From positions 1 through 58,207 of IMG/VR virus record IMGVR_UViG_3300029267_000807: a DNA stretch of 58,207 nt, one strand, 5' to 3'. Origin of the DNA: a virus. Position 1 is the first letter of the stretch. The number at the start of each line of letters is the position of its first letter. The notes under the pieces are model-generated. The model was not told where the DNA came from and made no database searches. It saw nothing but the letters and a program-made list of their open reading frames with translations. Of the stretch, positions 45,562 through 53,090 are shown in pieces. The translations under genes were made by a program, and so were the position numbers.

Positions 45562-47028
45562 TCAGACTTCGTCCCCCCATGCCCAGCCCGGGAACGCGTC
45601 GTTCAGCCCCGGGACAACAGGACGGGCTTCGAACCTCTTCCCGTCAAAGAACGCGACCCCGTCCCGAATCGGGATCAGGCTGTATCCATAGTCGACCGTT
45701 CCGTCAAAGTCCAGGATCAACAGCCCCTGTTGCCATTGTTGCTTTGTGGTTTTCCCCGGGACCCGTCCGTCAATATGGCATGTACAGCCGGGACAGACGG
45801 CTTCGATCGTCCTGGGTCCGTCCCTATAGAACATGGTCCGTCCCTGGACTTCCCGACGGTGAATGTGTCCGAAGATTTCGACGGCGTCCGAATCCCATGC
45901 CATGGCCTTTGCGGTTCGCCCAGGCGCGCGGGCTTTGGGACCATGTCGAAGAACGACGGCTTCATTGATCCAGTCGTCGTCGTCGGGATATCCCCCGATC
46001 CATTCAATCCCCAGGCTGTCCAGCCCCAGGGCTTTTTGTATCGTCAACAGCCCCGGTCCTTCTGGCGCGTCCGCGGACTTCAGATCGTAGGCCCATGCCA
46101 TGCGCTTGACGATCGCGTCGACCCAGCGAACTTCGTGATTTCCTTCGTGGCATGTGATCTTTGCCCCGGGAAATGCGGACCGGAATCGGGAAAGATGGTA
46201 ATGGGCTTCGTAAACCGCGGGCTGGGTCAGGAACTGATATTCGGGCGATCGGACGAAATGATCGGTTGTGTCCGTCCAGTCGTTCAAATCCCCCAAGAAA
46301 TCAACCCGGGAAACCCGGGCAACCTGGGCGATTTGTAGCGCAAGGTCCAGGACCCGGCGATCGTGAAGGGGGACAAGCCGCATGGTCTTCATGCTTTCGC
46401 GCGCGAAGCCTATATGGGCGTCCGCGATCACGATCGACCTTCCTTCGGCGACTTGGGGTTCTGGCGGTTCGGGCGCGGGGACTTGGGCGGTTACAGCCTT
46501 GATCATCGGGCGGACTTCGATCGGGTCCTTTCGCACAAAGCGACAGGAAACCGAATACAGCGTTATCGTTTCCAGCCCCTGTTTCTTGACGTATCCTTCG
46601 ATTATTTTTCCTTCGGACCATACAAGATCGGCGCGTTCTTTCTTTGCCCAGCCGTCCCAGGTTTTGAATTCGGGCTGAAGCGGGTCCCAGACGTTCAGAT
46701 CGATCGAACAGGCTTCGATCAGTTCGTCCAGGGTTTTGATCTGGGGACCGATGACAGAAGCTTCGGCATAGTTTCCCTGTTCGGTAAACCGGGCTTGCAT
46801 GGGATTCGGTTCGTTCGGCTTTGGATCAACAAATCCGGGCGGCGGTTCGGGCTTTGGCAATTTCTTCATGGACTGTCGGCGTTCGGCATAATTGCGAAGC
46901 CTGTTCCGTATTCGATACGAAGCGTCGAATCCGAAGAACCCAGCCAGTTCGCTGTACGTAAACTTTCCGCCATGCGCGACAGCGTTCCGGAATGCCCATT
47001 CAAGATGTATGTCTGGAACGTCGGACAT
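45562..47028 (-). CDS. Metallophosphoesterase with N-terminal helix-turn-helix-like region
   Basis: This is a 488-residue protein. The C-terminal two thirds is a calcineurin-like phosphoesterase: DAHIG (203-207), LGDLNDW (245-251), GNHE (296-299) and GHIHRR (387-392), with other His residues (VLRHGPK) between. The N-terminal 50 residues (TYSELAGFFGFDASYRIRNRLRNYAERR) look like a helix-turn-helix. Similar proteins occur in many phages; substrate may be DNA or cyclic nucleotides. The ATG at 47028 was chosen over an upstream extension because AGGGGG precedes it. A C-terminal CPGC pair is also seen. Confidence 0.87.
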   Translation of the reverse strand: MSDVPDIHLEWAFRNAVAHGGKFTYSELAGFFGFDASYRIRNRLRNYAERRQSMKKLPKPEPPPGFVDPKPNEPNPMQARFTEQGNYAEASVIGPQIKTLDELIEACSIDLNVWDPLQPEFKTWDGWAKKERADLVWSEGKIIEGYVKKQGLETITLYSVSCRFVRKDPIEVRPMIKAVTAQVPAPEPPEPQVAEGRSIVIADAHIGFARESMKTMRLVPLHDRRVLDLALQIAQVARVSRVDFLGDLNDWTDTTDHFVRSPEYQFLTQPAVYEAHYHLSRFRSAFPGAKITCHEGNHEVRWVDAIVKRMAWAYDLKSADAPEGPGLLTIQKALGLDSLGIEWIGGYPDDDDWINEAVVLRHGPKARAPGRTAKAMAWDSDAVEIFGHIHRREVQGRTMFYRDGPRTIEAVCPGCTCHIDGRVPGKTTKQQWQQGLLILDFDGTVDYGYSLIPIRDGVAFFDGKRFEARPVVPGLNDAFPGWAWGDEV

Positions 47029-47064
47029 ATAACCCCCTATGATGGATCCTAAAAGGTTTGTTCC

Positions 47065-47107
47065 ATTATAGCACAAAGCCGCGACCCGGGAAAGGATCGC
47101 GGCTTTG
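47065..47107 (-). promoter_or_regulatory. Extended -10 promoter fused to a hairpin
   Basis: Minus strand TGCTATAAT (-10 at 47065-47070) has only TTTCCC at the -35 position (47088-47093). An 11-bp inverted repeat (CAAAGCCGCGA, 47074-47084, with TCGCGGCTTTG, 47097-47107) fills the spacer and -35 area. It may both end the upstream transcript and form part of the promoter for the phosphoesterase gene. Confidence 0.6.
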
Positions 47108-47125
47108 TATCGTCTGGATCACGTT

Positions 47126-47671
47126 CTACAGATCGGCGTCAAGTTCTTGTGCCAGTTCGATCATGTCCCGAAGGTAAAGGTATTCAAGGCGTCCCGGCTT
47201 CATGGACGGGCGCTGGGCGACCCATTCCAGAAAATCCATGGCGCGCGTTTCCCAGCCGCTTCGTTCTTTGGGCGCTTGATCGATGATCGGTCCGATGACT
47301 TCTTGAACGGCTTTGATAGTTGCGGATAGATACGCGTCTGAATGTCCAGGATTTACGTCCAGATCGGCGAGCGTATGGATCAGGTTCTGAAGGTTCAGCG
47401 TCCAGGCGTTCCGCGGATCGTCGTCGATCTTTGGAAGTTCTGTTTCGCCAGCTTCCCCGACGATCGGCTTACTGAAGATCGGAAGATCCCCGGCGCATGC
47501 CATGTCCAGGATCAGATCGACGGCTTCGGTCAGCATTCCGCGGACGATATCCTTCTGGCATTTCCCATGCGCGATCATTCGCTGGCATTCGTCCCGGCGC
47601 TTTTCGGCGAATTTGGGCATGGTCGCGATACAGCCGTCACATGTGATCGCGCGAAGAAGTTCTTCAGCCAT
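47126..47671 (-). CDS. Hypothetical protein
   Basis: This 181-residue, mostly helical protein starts MAEELLRAITCDGCIATMPKFAEKRRDECQRM. Cys at 11 and 14 plus C29 and C38 could bind metal. The gene overlaps the ribbon-helix-helix gene by eight bases, so the two are coupled. No family recognised. Confidence 0.68.
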   Translation of the reverse strand: MAEELLRAITCDGCIATMPKFAEKRRDECQRMIAHGKCQKDIVRGMLTEAVDLILDMACAGDLPIFSKPIVGEAGETELPKIDDDPRNAWTLNLQNLIHTLADLDVNPGHSDAYLSATIKAVQEVIGPIIDQAPKERSGWETRAMDFLEWVAQRPSMKPGRLEYLYLRDMIELAQELDADL

Positions 47672-47870
47672 TGTCTTTTCCTTCCTGTTCGGCGGTCAGT
47701 TCCCGGGCGCGTTCCAGAAGGGCTTTCCGGTCCATGGTCCCGAAGGTCGCTTCGTACAGCATGCCGATCCCCAGGGTCAGGATTTCGCGGACCGTAAAGT
47801 CCCCTTCCGTCTGAAGCCGTTCCTTTTGAGCATAAGTGTTATTCGAAACGCGGGTCCCAAGCTGTTTCAT
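47664..47870 (-). CDS. Ribbon-helix-helix-like DNA-binding protein
   Basis: The 68 residues are short and basic at the start: LGTRVSNNTYAQKERL has the strand-then-helix spacing of an Arc/MetJ-type domain, followed by a helix with TVREILTLGIGMLYE. Such proteins repress promoters. It is a candidate binder for the operators found in this phage, such as the dyad at 6857-6889 or 157-181. The evidence is pattern and size only. Confidence 0.6.
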   Translation of the reverse strand: MKQLGTRVSNNTYAQKERLQTEGDFTVREILTLGIGMLYEATFGTMDRKALLERARELTAEQEGKDNG

Positions 47871-47886
47871 GTTCGTTTCCTTTCTT

Positions 47887-48195
47887 CTATATGTTCGGCG
47901 TTGGTCTTGGCGGCGGCGGCTTGTCCTTTCGGATAATCGGAAAGTATCCCTTCAGTTCCAGATCGGCGGCTTCGTTCGGCGGAAACGGGCGCTGTTCGTC
48001 ACATAGGGCTTCACATTCGACCGGGTCCTTTCCCGATTCGACGCATTCCAGAATACAGGCAAAGGACGGATCCGTGATCGGCGGCGATATGGGCGACTGG
48101 CTGAACGCTGGAACCCCACCAAAGGCGGCGATCATGGCCCAAAGGAACAGGGCGAATAGGGTCAGGATCGCAAGCCCGATCAGAAAGCGTTTCAT
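47887..48195 (-). CDS. Exported or membrane-anchored Cys-rich small protein
   Basis: This 102-residue protein has an N-terminal hydrophobic segment (FLIGLAILTLFALFLWAMIAAF) preceded by MKR, a signal anchor or signal peptide. After it comes FACILECVESGKDPVECEALCDEQ, four Cys residues that could form disulfides outside the membrane, and a Pro-rich end. ATGA coupling to the gene upstream. A periplasmic or surface role is likely; function unknown. Confidence 0.7.
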   Translation of the reverse strand: MKRFLIGLAILTLFALFLWAMIAAFGGVPAFSQSPISPPITDPSFACILECVESGKDPVECEALCDEQRPFPPNEAADLELKGYFPIIRKDKPPPPRPTPNI

Positions 48196-48758
48196 GTCAG
48201 CCCCCAGCCCAGCCGCGGAACGTCGGACGATTCCGGCGCGACGTACACAAAGGACTTTGGGTTTTGCCCAAGTTCCAGCCGGACATAGTTCCCGGACAGG
48301 ATATCCATGGCGATCGTATAGGCGATCGCACTCTTCGCGACCGGGTGTTTCCCGTTTGTCTGAACGTTTCGCCCTTTGTTGAATGCGACGTCCCGGACGT
48401 ATCGAAGGACGTATCGATCCAGATCGGGGATTTCGATCCAGCCCCGGGACGCAAAGACCCCGGAATCGCTGTCCAGGCGTCCGATCGACGGGCATTCCGC
48501 AAGTTGGCGCATTCGCGCGCGCAAAGCCGCGACAACGGCCCCGATCATCGGATCGTTCGGGTCCCTGGGCGAACGGGTCGCGTATCCCCGAAAGATATAT
48601 TCCCCGTCCCGGATTTCGGCGATCGTTTCTTCGGCGGTCCGGGATCGAACGAACAAGATCCTGATCCGGTCTTCCATGTCGTTTGCCCTTTCTTCGATCT
48701 TGCATAGGTTCAGGGGGATATCATCACCTTGCAAATAGCTTTCGTAAAAGTCGGCCAT
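48192..48758 (-). CDS. Hypothetical protein
   Basis: This 188-residue protein begins MADFYESYLQGDDIPLNLC at 48758. The middle contains RDGEYIFRGYATRSPRDPNDPMIGAVVAALRARMRQLAECP, a likely helix, and later helices (YVLRYVRDVAFNKG). AAGGGAAC precedes the ATG. No motif recognised. Confidence 0.68.
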   Translation of the reverse strand: MADFYESYLQGDDIPLNLCKIEERANDMEDRIRILFVRSRTAEETIAEIRDGEYIFRGYATRSPRDPNDPMIGAVVAALRARMRQLAECPSIGRLDSDSGVFASRGWIEIPDLDRYVLRYVRDVAFNKGRNVQTNGKHPVAKSAIAYTIAMDILSGNYVRLELGQNPKSFVYVAPESSDVPRLGWGLT

Positions 48759-48759
48759 G

Positions 48760-49098
48760 CTAGTTCCCTTCCGGCGGAACGAAATCGACCCATAGTAGAA
48801 CTTTCCCGAATCCGGCGTCGACCATGAACGACGCGATCGCAAGCCCCAGGTCTTTCAGGTTTTCGCGGACGGCGACCAAATATCCCTCTTCGTCCTGGGT
48901 TATTTCGCATTCCCATGCATTCGTCTTCTGTCCTTCCTTCATGACCCGAACGCATACGCGATAACGTTCCCAGTCATGAACGACTTCCGGCGAACTGAAC
49001 CCATGCAACGGAATATCAGTCCCCAGCGATTCACGAACCGCATGCGCGACGTTCCGAAGATGCACGTTTTTGCTGAACAAAACTTCGACTTGCCCCAT
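48760..49098 (-). CDS. Hypothetical protein
   Basis: This 112-residue alpha-beta protein (VEVLFSKNVHLRNVAHAVRESLGTD, RVCVRVMKEG, YLVAVRENLKDLGLAIASFMVDAGFGKVLLWVDFV) has GAAAGGACAATG upstream of its ATG. It is the first gene behind the promoter at 49149. No family recognised. Confidence 0.7.
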   Translation of the reverse strand: MGQVEVLFSKNVHLRNVAHAVRESLGTDIPLHGFSSPEVVHDWERYRVCVRVMKEGQKTNAWECEITQDEEGYLVAVRENLKDLGLAIASFMVDAGFGKVLLWVDFVPPEGN

Positions 49099-49148
49099 GA
49101 CATTGTCCTTTCTTTTGGCTTTCGGGCGGATTTGATTCGCACATGTTC

Positions 49149-49177
49149 ATTATAGCAAATTGAACGACGCTTGTCAA
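49149..49177 (-). promoter_or_regulatory. Consensus sigma70 promoter (simple class)
   Basis: TTGACA (49172-49177), 17 bases with extended TGC, TATAAT (49149-49154). No tandem GTGAA element and no TCTAGAAC palindrome. Its spacer contains CGTTCAATTTGC, which resembles the CGTTCATTGTGC of the promoter at 53059; the two may share a control protein. Confidence 0.9.
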
Positions 49178-49183
49178 ATTATG

Positions 49184-49396
49184 TCAGTAAAGCCCCTTCA
49201 GCCCAGCCCGGGCGATCATCGTATCGCACATGGGATCCTCTTCCGAACAACCTTCGGTTTCACAACAGGAACCCGCGGCGATATCGACCAAAGCCGCGAT
49301 CATGGAAACAAGGCGTCGGGCGCGGTCTTTGGCATTCAATTCGGCGAATTCTTTCGCGATCTGTTCTGTCTTCCAGCCATAGATCGATTCTGGCAT
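49184..49396 (-). CDS. Hypothetical small protein
   Basis: This 70-residue protein has helices (TEQIAKEFAELNAKDRARRLVSMIAALVDIAAGS) and a Cys-rich tail (CCETEGCSEEDPMC). ACAGGAAGAC upstream of the ATG at 49396. It follows the membrane-anchored gene and is the last of that operon. No family. Confidence 0.66.
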   Translation of the reverse strand: MPESIYGWKTEQIAKEFAELNAKDRARRLVSMIAALVDIAAGSCCETEGCSEEDPMCDTMIARAGLKGLY

Positions 49397-49397
49397 G

Positions 49398-50186
49398 TTA
49401 TGTCTTCCTGTCTGTCTGCTGTCTGTCTGTCCTGGGGGCTGTCATGACAGCCATGTCAGTCCCCGGGTAGTGTAGGGGGGACCGGGCGTAATGCCGGACC
49501 CAGGCTTTCCCGGTTGGGGACAGTTCCGGCGTTTCGCGTTCCCCGACGGCGTCGACCCAGCCGCGATCCCGGAAGCGGTCGAACATGGTTTCCCAGTCGG
49601 ACGGGTTGACTTTGTGTCGGCGAATCGCTTCTGTCTGGGAAAAGTTTCGTCCTTCGTTCACGACGGCTGAACAGAACTTCTTCCAGGCGCGCGCGTCTTT
49701 CAGTGTAGGATGATCATGAATGGACTGTCCCTGTCCAGTGTCAAGGGACCCTTCGACCTTCCAGACAACTTCCCGGACAACTTCGCGCGGTTCGGCGACC
49801 GGGCGATTGTCCTTCCATGGCATGTGGCGCGCATCGTCCCAGGTAATCGGCGCGTCCGGATCGGATACGTCAACCTGGGCGAATGGCGCGGGCCAATTCG
49901 GGTTCTTTAGCTTCGGGACGAAATACCAAAGAATCGCGGCGGCGGGCGCAACGATCCAGGGAACCCCGAACAACAGAAACAGGGGAATGTAAACCCAGCC
50001 CGTCAAGGCGTCCCAGTAATTTCGGAACCCGGCGATCCATGTCCAGACAGCCGTTATCAGGACCCAGCAAACCCCGATCGCAAGATCCGCGAACTTTGCG
50101 ATCAGAAAGGCGACCCGGACCGAATTCGAAATTTCGTCCCCGGCATGCCGGGTAATTTCGACTTCCCCGCGGCTTCCCCAGGTCAT
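49398..50186 (-). CDS. Membrane protein with C-terminal winged-helix-like domain
   Basis: In this 262-residue protein two TM helices are at about 35-51 (IGVCWVLITAVWTWIAG) and 66-88 (YIPLFLLFGVPWIVAPAAAILWYF). A linker of about 70 residues follows. Residues 165-230 (WKKFCSAVVNEGRNFSQTEAIRRHKVNPSDWETMFDRFRDRGWVD) resemble a winged-helix. It might tether phage DNA or a replication complex to the membrane. Its last codons run into a TGTCTG microsatellite at 49407-49432. ATGA coupling with the gene before. Confidence 0.66.
   Translation of the reverse strand: MTWGSRGEVEITRHAGDEISNSVRVAFLIAKFADLAIGVCWVLITAVWTWIAGFRNYWDALTGWVYIPLFLLFGVPWIVAPAAAILWYFVPKLKNPNWPAPFAQVDVSDPDAPITWDDARHMPWKDNRPVAEPREVVREVVWKVEGSLDTGQGQSIHDHPTLKDARAWKKFCSAVVNEGRNFSQTEAIRRHKVNPSDWETMFDRFRDRGWVDAVGERETPELSPTGKAWVRHYARSPLHYPGTDMAVMTAPRTDRQQTDRKT
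49407..49432. repeat. TGTC microsatellite in the 3' end of a gene
   Basis: Two blocks of TGTCTGTCTG separated by one base group give nearly six TGTC units within the last codons of the membrane protein gene, coding for the DRQQTDRK tail. It could expand or shrink during replication, changing the C terminus. Confidence 0.6.
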
Positions 50187-50443
50187 TCGATCAGCCCGTC
50201 CCGGACGGCTTTGTTCTGTCCCTTCAGGACCCGGAACCCCAGAAACAGCCCCCCGACTTTCGCCGAACAGGTAAGGCTTTCGTCGATCCGATGGATCTTT
50301 TCGATCTTCGTTCGGACCCGGGTCCCCCCGGCTTTGGCTTGCGTCTGGGGATCATAGATCCGGGCGATCACGGCTTGCCCTTCCTGAAGGCTTGACGTTT
50401 TCCATGTTAGTTCAACCGCATGCGGCTTCGTTACCATGTCCAT
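50183..50443 (-). CDS. Hypothetical small protein
   Basis: This 86-residue basic protein overlaps both neighbours (13 and 4 bases). The likely fold is an alpha-beta or OB-like barrel: AVELTWKTSSLQEGQAVIARIYDPQ, KIEKIHRIDESLTCSAKVGGLFLGFRVL. An OB-type role in nucleic acid binding is possible, given the recombination genes beside it, but no motif proves it. Confidence 0.66.
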   Translation of the reverse strand: MDMVTKPHAVELTWKTSSLQEGQAVIARIYDPQTQAKAGGTRVRTKIEKIHRIDESLTCSAKVGGLFLGFRVLKGQNKAVRDGLIE

Positions 50444-51375
50444 TCGTCCTGTTCCCAGTCCGGCGGATCTTCTTCGGCGGGCGGCGGATCTTTCTTTTGT
50501 GGCGGATCCAGCGGGATCGGTTCAGTGTTCATTCGTGGGCGGTTTGCGGCGTTGATCATTCCAGCCGTCCATGAAAAGTACGTTTCCAGCGGCGGCGGCG
50601 CGCGATCCATCCATGATGTGTCGGCTTTGGGAACCCGGTCCAGGCATTCCTTTACAGTCGGAAAGCGGCGTCCGGGATCGGCGAATGCCTTTTCCCAGGC
50701 TTCGCCAGTGAACCGATCTGTTTCAGGGGGGACAACCTCTTCGCCGATCGTCCATGCCGGGATCCATGGGTATTTCGAAATGGACCCGGACTTTGTCAGC
50801 CATGAAAGCTGTCCCTGGGCTTTCAGCGCGCGGTAAACGCGAAGGGTCGCTTCGGCGTCCTGAACGACGTATTCCAGGACCTTTCTTTGTTCTTCGGCGC
50901 TGAACCGCCACATGTCCGGCGCAAGGTCCCCATGCATTCCTTCGGTTTTTCCTTCGACGGACAGCCCGTCCGCGGCGGCTTGAAGGCTGATCGGGAACCC
51001 TTTCTGAACCCGGATCAGGAACATAAGATCGATGTGGTTCATAGCAAGGATCCCGATCTTCTGTTCCAGCCCCCGATCCCCCCCAGCCGCGAACGCAAGG
51101 GCGCGAAAGTCGAAGGACAGCCCGTTCCAGGTTACGATCGGGATCTTCTGAACAGCTTGAAGGTCCCAAAGGTAATTGACAAGATCGCCGATCGCTTCCG
51201 GCGACATGGCGAACGCAAAGTCGAACCCCGGACCCGGCATGTCCGGGTCAGCCCAGAAGCGGCTTTCGCCGTCCTGAAGGGCTGTCCCGGCGCATGAAAT
51301 GTCAAGCCCCCGTTCCCAGTGAAACCCTTCCGGAAGTTCTTCCGAAATTTCCAGATCGAACGCGCAAACCTTCAT
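50431..51375 (-). CDS. Predicted DEDD 3'-5' exonuclease
   Basis: In this 314-residue protein the N-terminal 185 residues follow the DnaQ-like order: AFDLEI (Asp7, Glu9), TWNGLSFDF (Asp89), and YVVQDAEATLRVY (Asp173), with a helical middle. The fold cuts DNA from the 3' end. A tail of some 130 residues follows; its last 25 are Pro/Asp-rich (PPQKKDPPPAEEDPPDWEQDEWTW), which may recruit partners. It sits with the ERF and SSB-tailed genes, so it probably works in recombination or proofreading. ATG at 51375; the frame extends upstream but has no better start. Confidence 0.8.
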   Translation of the reverse strand: MKVCAFDLEISEELPEGFHWERGLDISCAGTALQDGESRFWADPDMPGPGFDFAFAMSPEAIGDLVNYLWDLQAVQKIPIVTWNGLSFDFRALAFAAGGDRGLEQKIGILAMNHIDLMFLIRVQKGFPISLQAAADGLSVEGKTEGMHGDLAPDMWRFSAEEQRKVLEYVVQDAEATLRVYRALKAQGQLSWLTKSGSISKYPWIPAWTIGEEVVPPETDRFTGEAWEKAFADPGRRFPTVKECLDRVPKADTSWMDRAPPPLETYFSWTAGMINAANRPRMNTEPIPLDPPQKKDPPPAEEDPPDWEQDEWTW

Positions 51376-51438
51376 GTCCTGTCCTTTCTTTCTTACGCGG
51401 ATCGCCGTTTGTGACAACCCGGGCATTCGCGTAAGATT

Positions 51439-52014
51439 TTAGAATGGTATATCGCCGTCTTCTACAAAGCCGACGGGTTCTTCGGTCCCATTTTCGGCGG
51501 ATTCGTTTTCCTGGGCGCTGTCCGCGTCTTCCCCCAGGGGAAGATACTGTTCCAGGTTCCCGGCGACCCGGATCCCCGGGTTGACAACCTGTCGACCGAC
51601 TTCTTCGGGAACGACCCCGGCGTCGATCAGCTTTTTGAATGCGCGTTCGTCAAGCTTTAGGGCCATATCCTTTTCTTTCGCCCAGCGGAACGCGGCGTCC
51701 TGATCGATTTCATAGACATGCCGTTCGACAACCGACACAACTTCATGGGTCTTTTCCCCGGTCAGCCGGAATAGGTCTTCTATAACGATCTGGATCTTTC
51801 CGCGAAGAGTATCGATCCGGGCCTTCCCTTGCGCGACGTCCCCCTTCCAGCGTTCGATCTTGTCCCAGATCCCGTCCCGTTTCAGGATCCGTTCGGCTGT
51901 TTCCTGGGCGTCCGCCAGCATGACGGCGCTGTCTTCCAGGTCTTGTTCAGCCTTTGCCAACTGTCCCAAAAGGCGGACAAGCTTCCGATTCGAAATCGTT
52001 ACAAAGTCGCTCAT
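51439..52014 (-). CDS. Recombination-partner protein with SSB-like acidic tail
   Basis: This 191-residue protein has a helical N-terminal half (KLVRLLGQLAKAEQDLEDSAVMLADAQETAERILKRDG). The middle RHVYEIDQDAAFRWAKEKDMALKLDERAFKKL is faintly Gam-like. It ends with an acidic linker closing in GFVEDGDIPF, an SSB C-terminal-like tip (DxxIPF) that binds repair proteins. It overlaps the ERF gene by four bases. It is not an OB-fold SSB as far as I can see. It may load or protect single-strand ends for ERF-type annealing. The GIY-YIG protein at 5517 has the same tip. Confidence 0.68.
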   Translation of the reverse strand: MSDFVTISNRKLVRLLGQLAKAEQDLEDSAVMLADAQETAERILKRDGIWDKIERWKGDVAQGKARIDTLRGKIQIVIEDLFRLTGEKTHEVVSVVERHVYEIDQDAAFRWAKEKDMALKLDERAFKKLIDAGVVPEEVGRQVVNPGIRVAGNLEQYLPLGEDADSAQENESAENGTEEPVGFVEDGDIPF

Positions 52015-52883
52015 TCTAGTTTACCTTTCAGCCAGTCGACCCCGGCGTTCAACTGTTCGGCGGTCATGTCCTGAAGGTTGGGTTTTCCCTTTTCGTTCAG
52101 AGCCCGATTGATCGCGGTTACACCCCTCAGGTCCGGGTAAACCGTTTCCATAAGTTCCTGGAACTGGGCGCGAAGCAGTCCGACGTTGTCCCCGGCGGGC
52201 GTGGGCGATTTCTGATCTGTCATGCCCAAATGGGCGCGAATCGCCTTTATATCGTCCGGGCGGTCTTCCGGCTTGACGTTGTCCAGGATCCATTTTAGGT
52301 ATTTCGGGTCCTTTTCCGCGACTTCGGCGACAGTCTTCGCGTTCGGCGGGCCATGCTTTCCGAACGTCATGACGTACAGCCCGGGCTTTCCGGCGGGCGG
52401 CTTCTGGGTCTTTGTCGGCGTCGTCTTTGGCTGTCTGCTTCCCGGCTGGGTCCCGGCTGAACCGTCGGCGTCGTCTTCCCCCGTCGGGATCAGAAACGTT
52501 TTGATCAGCCCGTATTTTACACCTGCGGTAAGGGCCTTGTTTGCCCCCTTGTCCTGTTGATCGTCGGCTTCCCCGATCCATCGGACCGTGAACGATTCGC
52601 CGGATTCGGCGTCCGCGAAGGTCGCGTCGATCCCGACGATCGTCTTGATCGTATCGTTCCCCCGGGAAGACGTCCGGGTTTCCTGTCGGAAGTCGGCAAC
52701 GGACACAAAGAACGCGATCCCATGTTCGGCGAACTGATTCCGGACCGATTCCAGAACGTCCGCGTCCAGGACGTAATCATAATTGAAATGCGGGTTCCGT
52801 CCGCGTTTGGGGATTCGTTCGATCGACTTCAGGATCAGGGCCATTTTTGCGAATAGGGATTTCGGGCTGTTCTGTTCAGACAT
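52011..52883 (-). CDS. ERF-like single-strand annealing protein with DUF3820-like tail
   Basis: In this 290-residue protein residues 1-140 show the ERF/Sak pattern: FAKMALILKSIERIPKRGRNPHFNYDYVLDADVLESVRNQFAEHGI, then KTIVGIDATFADAESGESFTVRWIGEADDQQDKGANKALTAGVKYGLIKTFLIPTGEDD. A Pro/Thr linker leads to VMTFGKHGPPNAKTVAEVAEKDPKYLKWILDN, like the DUF3820 module that often accompanies exonucleases. It anneals DNA during double-strand repair and recombination-dependent replication. GAAAGGACG lies before the ATG. Confidence 0.85.
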   Translation of the reverse strand: MSEQNSPKSLFAKMALILKSIERIPKRGRNPHFNYDYVLDADVLESVRNQFAEHGIAFFVSVADFRQETRTSSRGNDTIKTIVGIDATFADAESGESFTVRWIGEADDQQDKGANKALTAGVKYGLIKTFLIPTGEDDADGSAGTQPGSRQPKTTPTKTQKPPAGKPGLYVMTFGKHGPPNAKTVAEVAEKDPKYLKWILDNVKPEDRPDDIKAIRAHLGMTDQKSPTPAGDNVGLLRAQFQELMETVYPDLRGVTAINRALNEKGKPNLQDMTAEQLNAGVDWLKGKLE

Positions 52884-52905
52884 TTCGGGCGTCCTTTCTT
52901 TGGTG

Positions 52906-52935
52906 GGGGGACCCGGCTTCGGGCGCGGGTCCCCC
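52906..52935 (-). other. GC-rich hairpin before the ERF gene
   Basis: GGGGGACCCG/CGGGTCCCCC forms a 10-bp stem with a ten-base loop on the minus strand, shortly before the ribosome site of the ERF gene. It is a longer-looped relative of the GNRA hairpins. The rest of the gap 52884-53090 holds the promoter at 53059 and the short leader frame at 52965. Confidence 0.55.
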
Positions 52936-52964
52936 TGTCGGTTTCTGTTGACGTTCGGCGCTTG

Positions 52965-53030
52965 CTACATGTCGACCGTCCTTTCAGCGTCTGGCGAATA
53001 CGTCCCCGGGCTTTCCCCGGGCGCTTTCAT
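52965..53030 (-). CDS. Possible 21-codon leader peptide
   Basis: ATG at 53030 follows GAAAGGACGG, and the frame stops 21 codons later. A second GAAAGGACGG precedes ATG TAG at 52970, a start directly followed by the stop, so two ribosome sites lie in this leader. It looks like a translational control element for the ERF operon, or a small gene that has decayed. Low confidence. Confidence 0.35.
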   Translation of the reverse strand: MKAPGESPGTYSPDAERTVDM

Positions 53031-53058
53031 TTCGGACCGTCCTTTCGTTCGCATGCGT

Positions 53059-53087
53059 ATTATAGCACAATGAACGGACGCTGTCAA
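53059..53087 (-). promoter_or_regulatory. Consensus sigma70 promoter for recombination genes
   Basis: TTGACA (53082-53087), 17 bases with TGC, TATAAT (53059-53064), minus strand. It drives the leader frame, ERF and downstream genes to 49184. No GTGAA element. The spacer GCGTCCGTTCATTGTGC is closely related to that of the promoter at 49149. Confidence 0.9.
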
Positions 53088-53090
53088 GTT

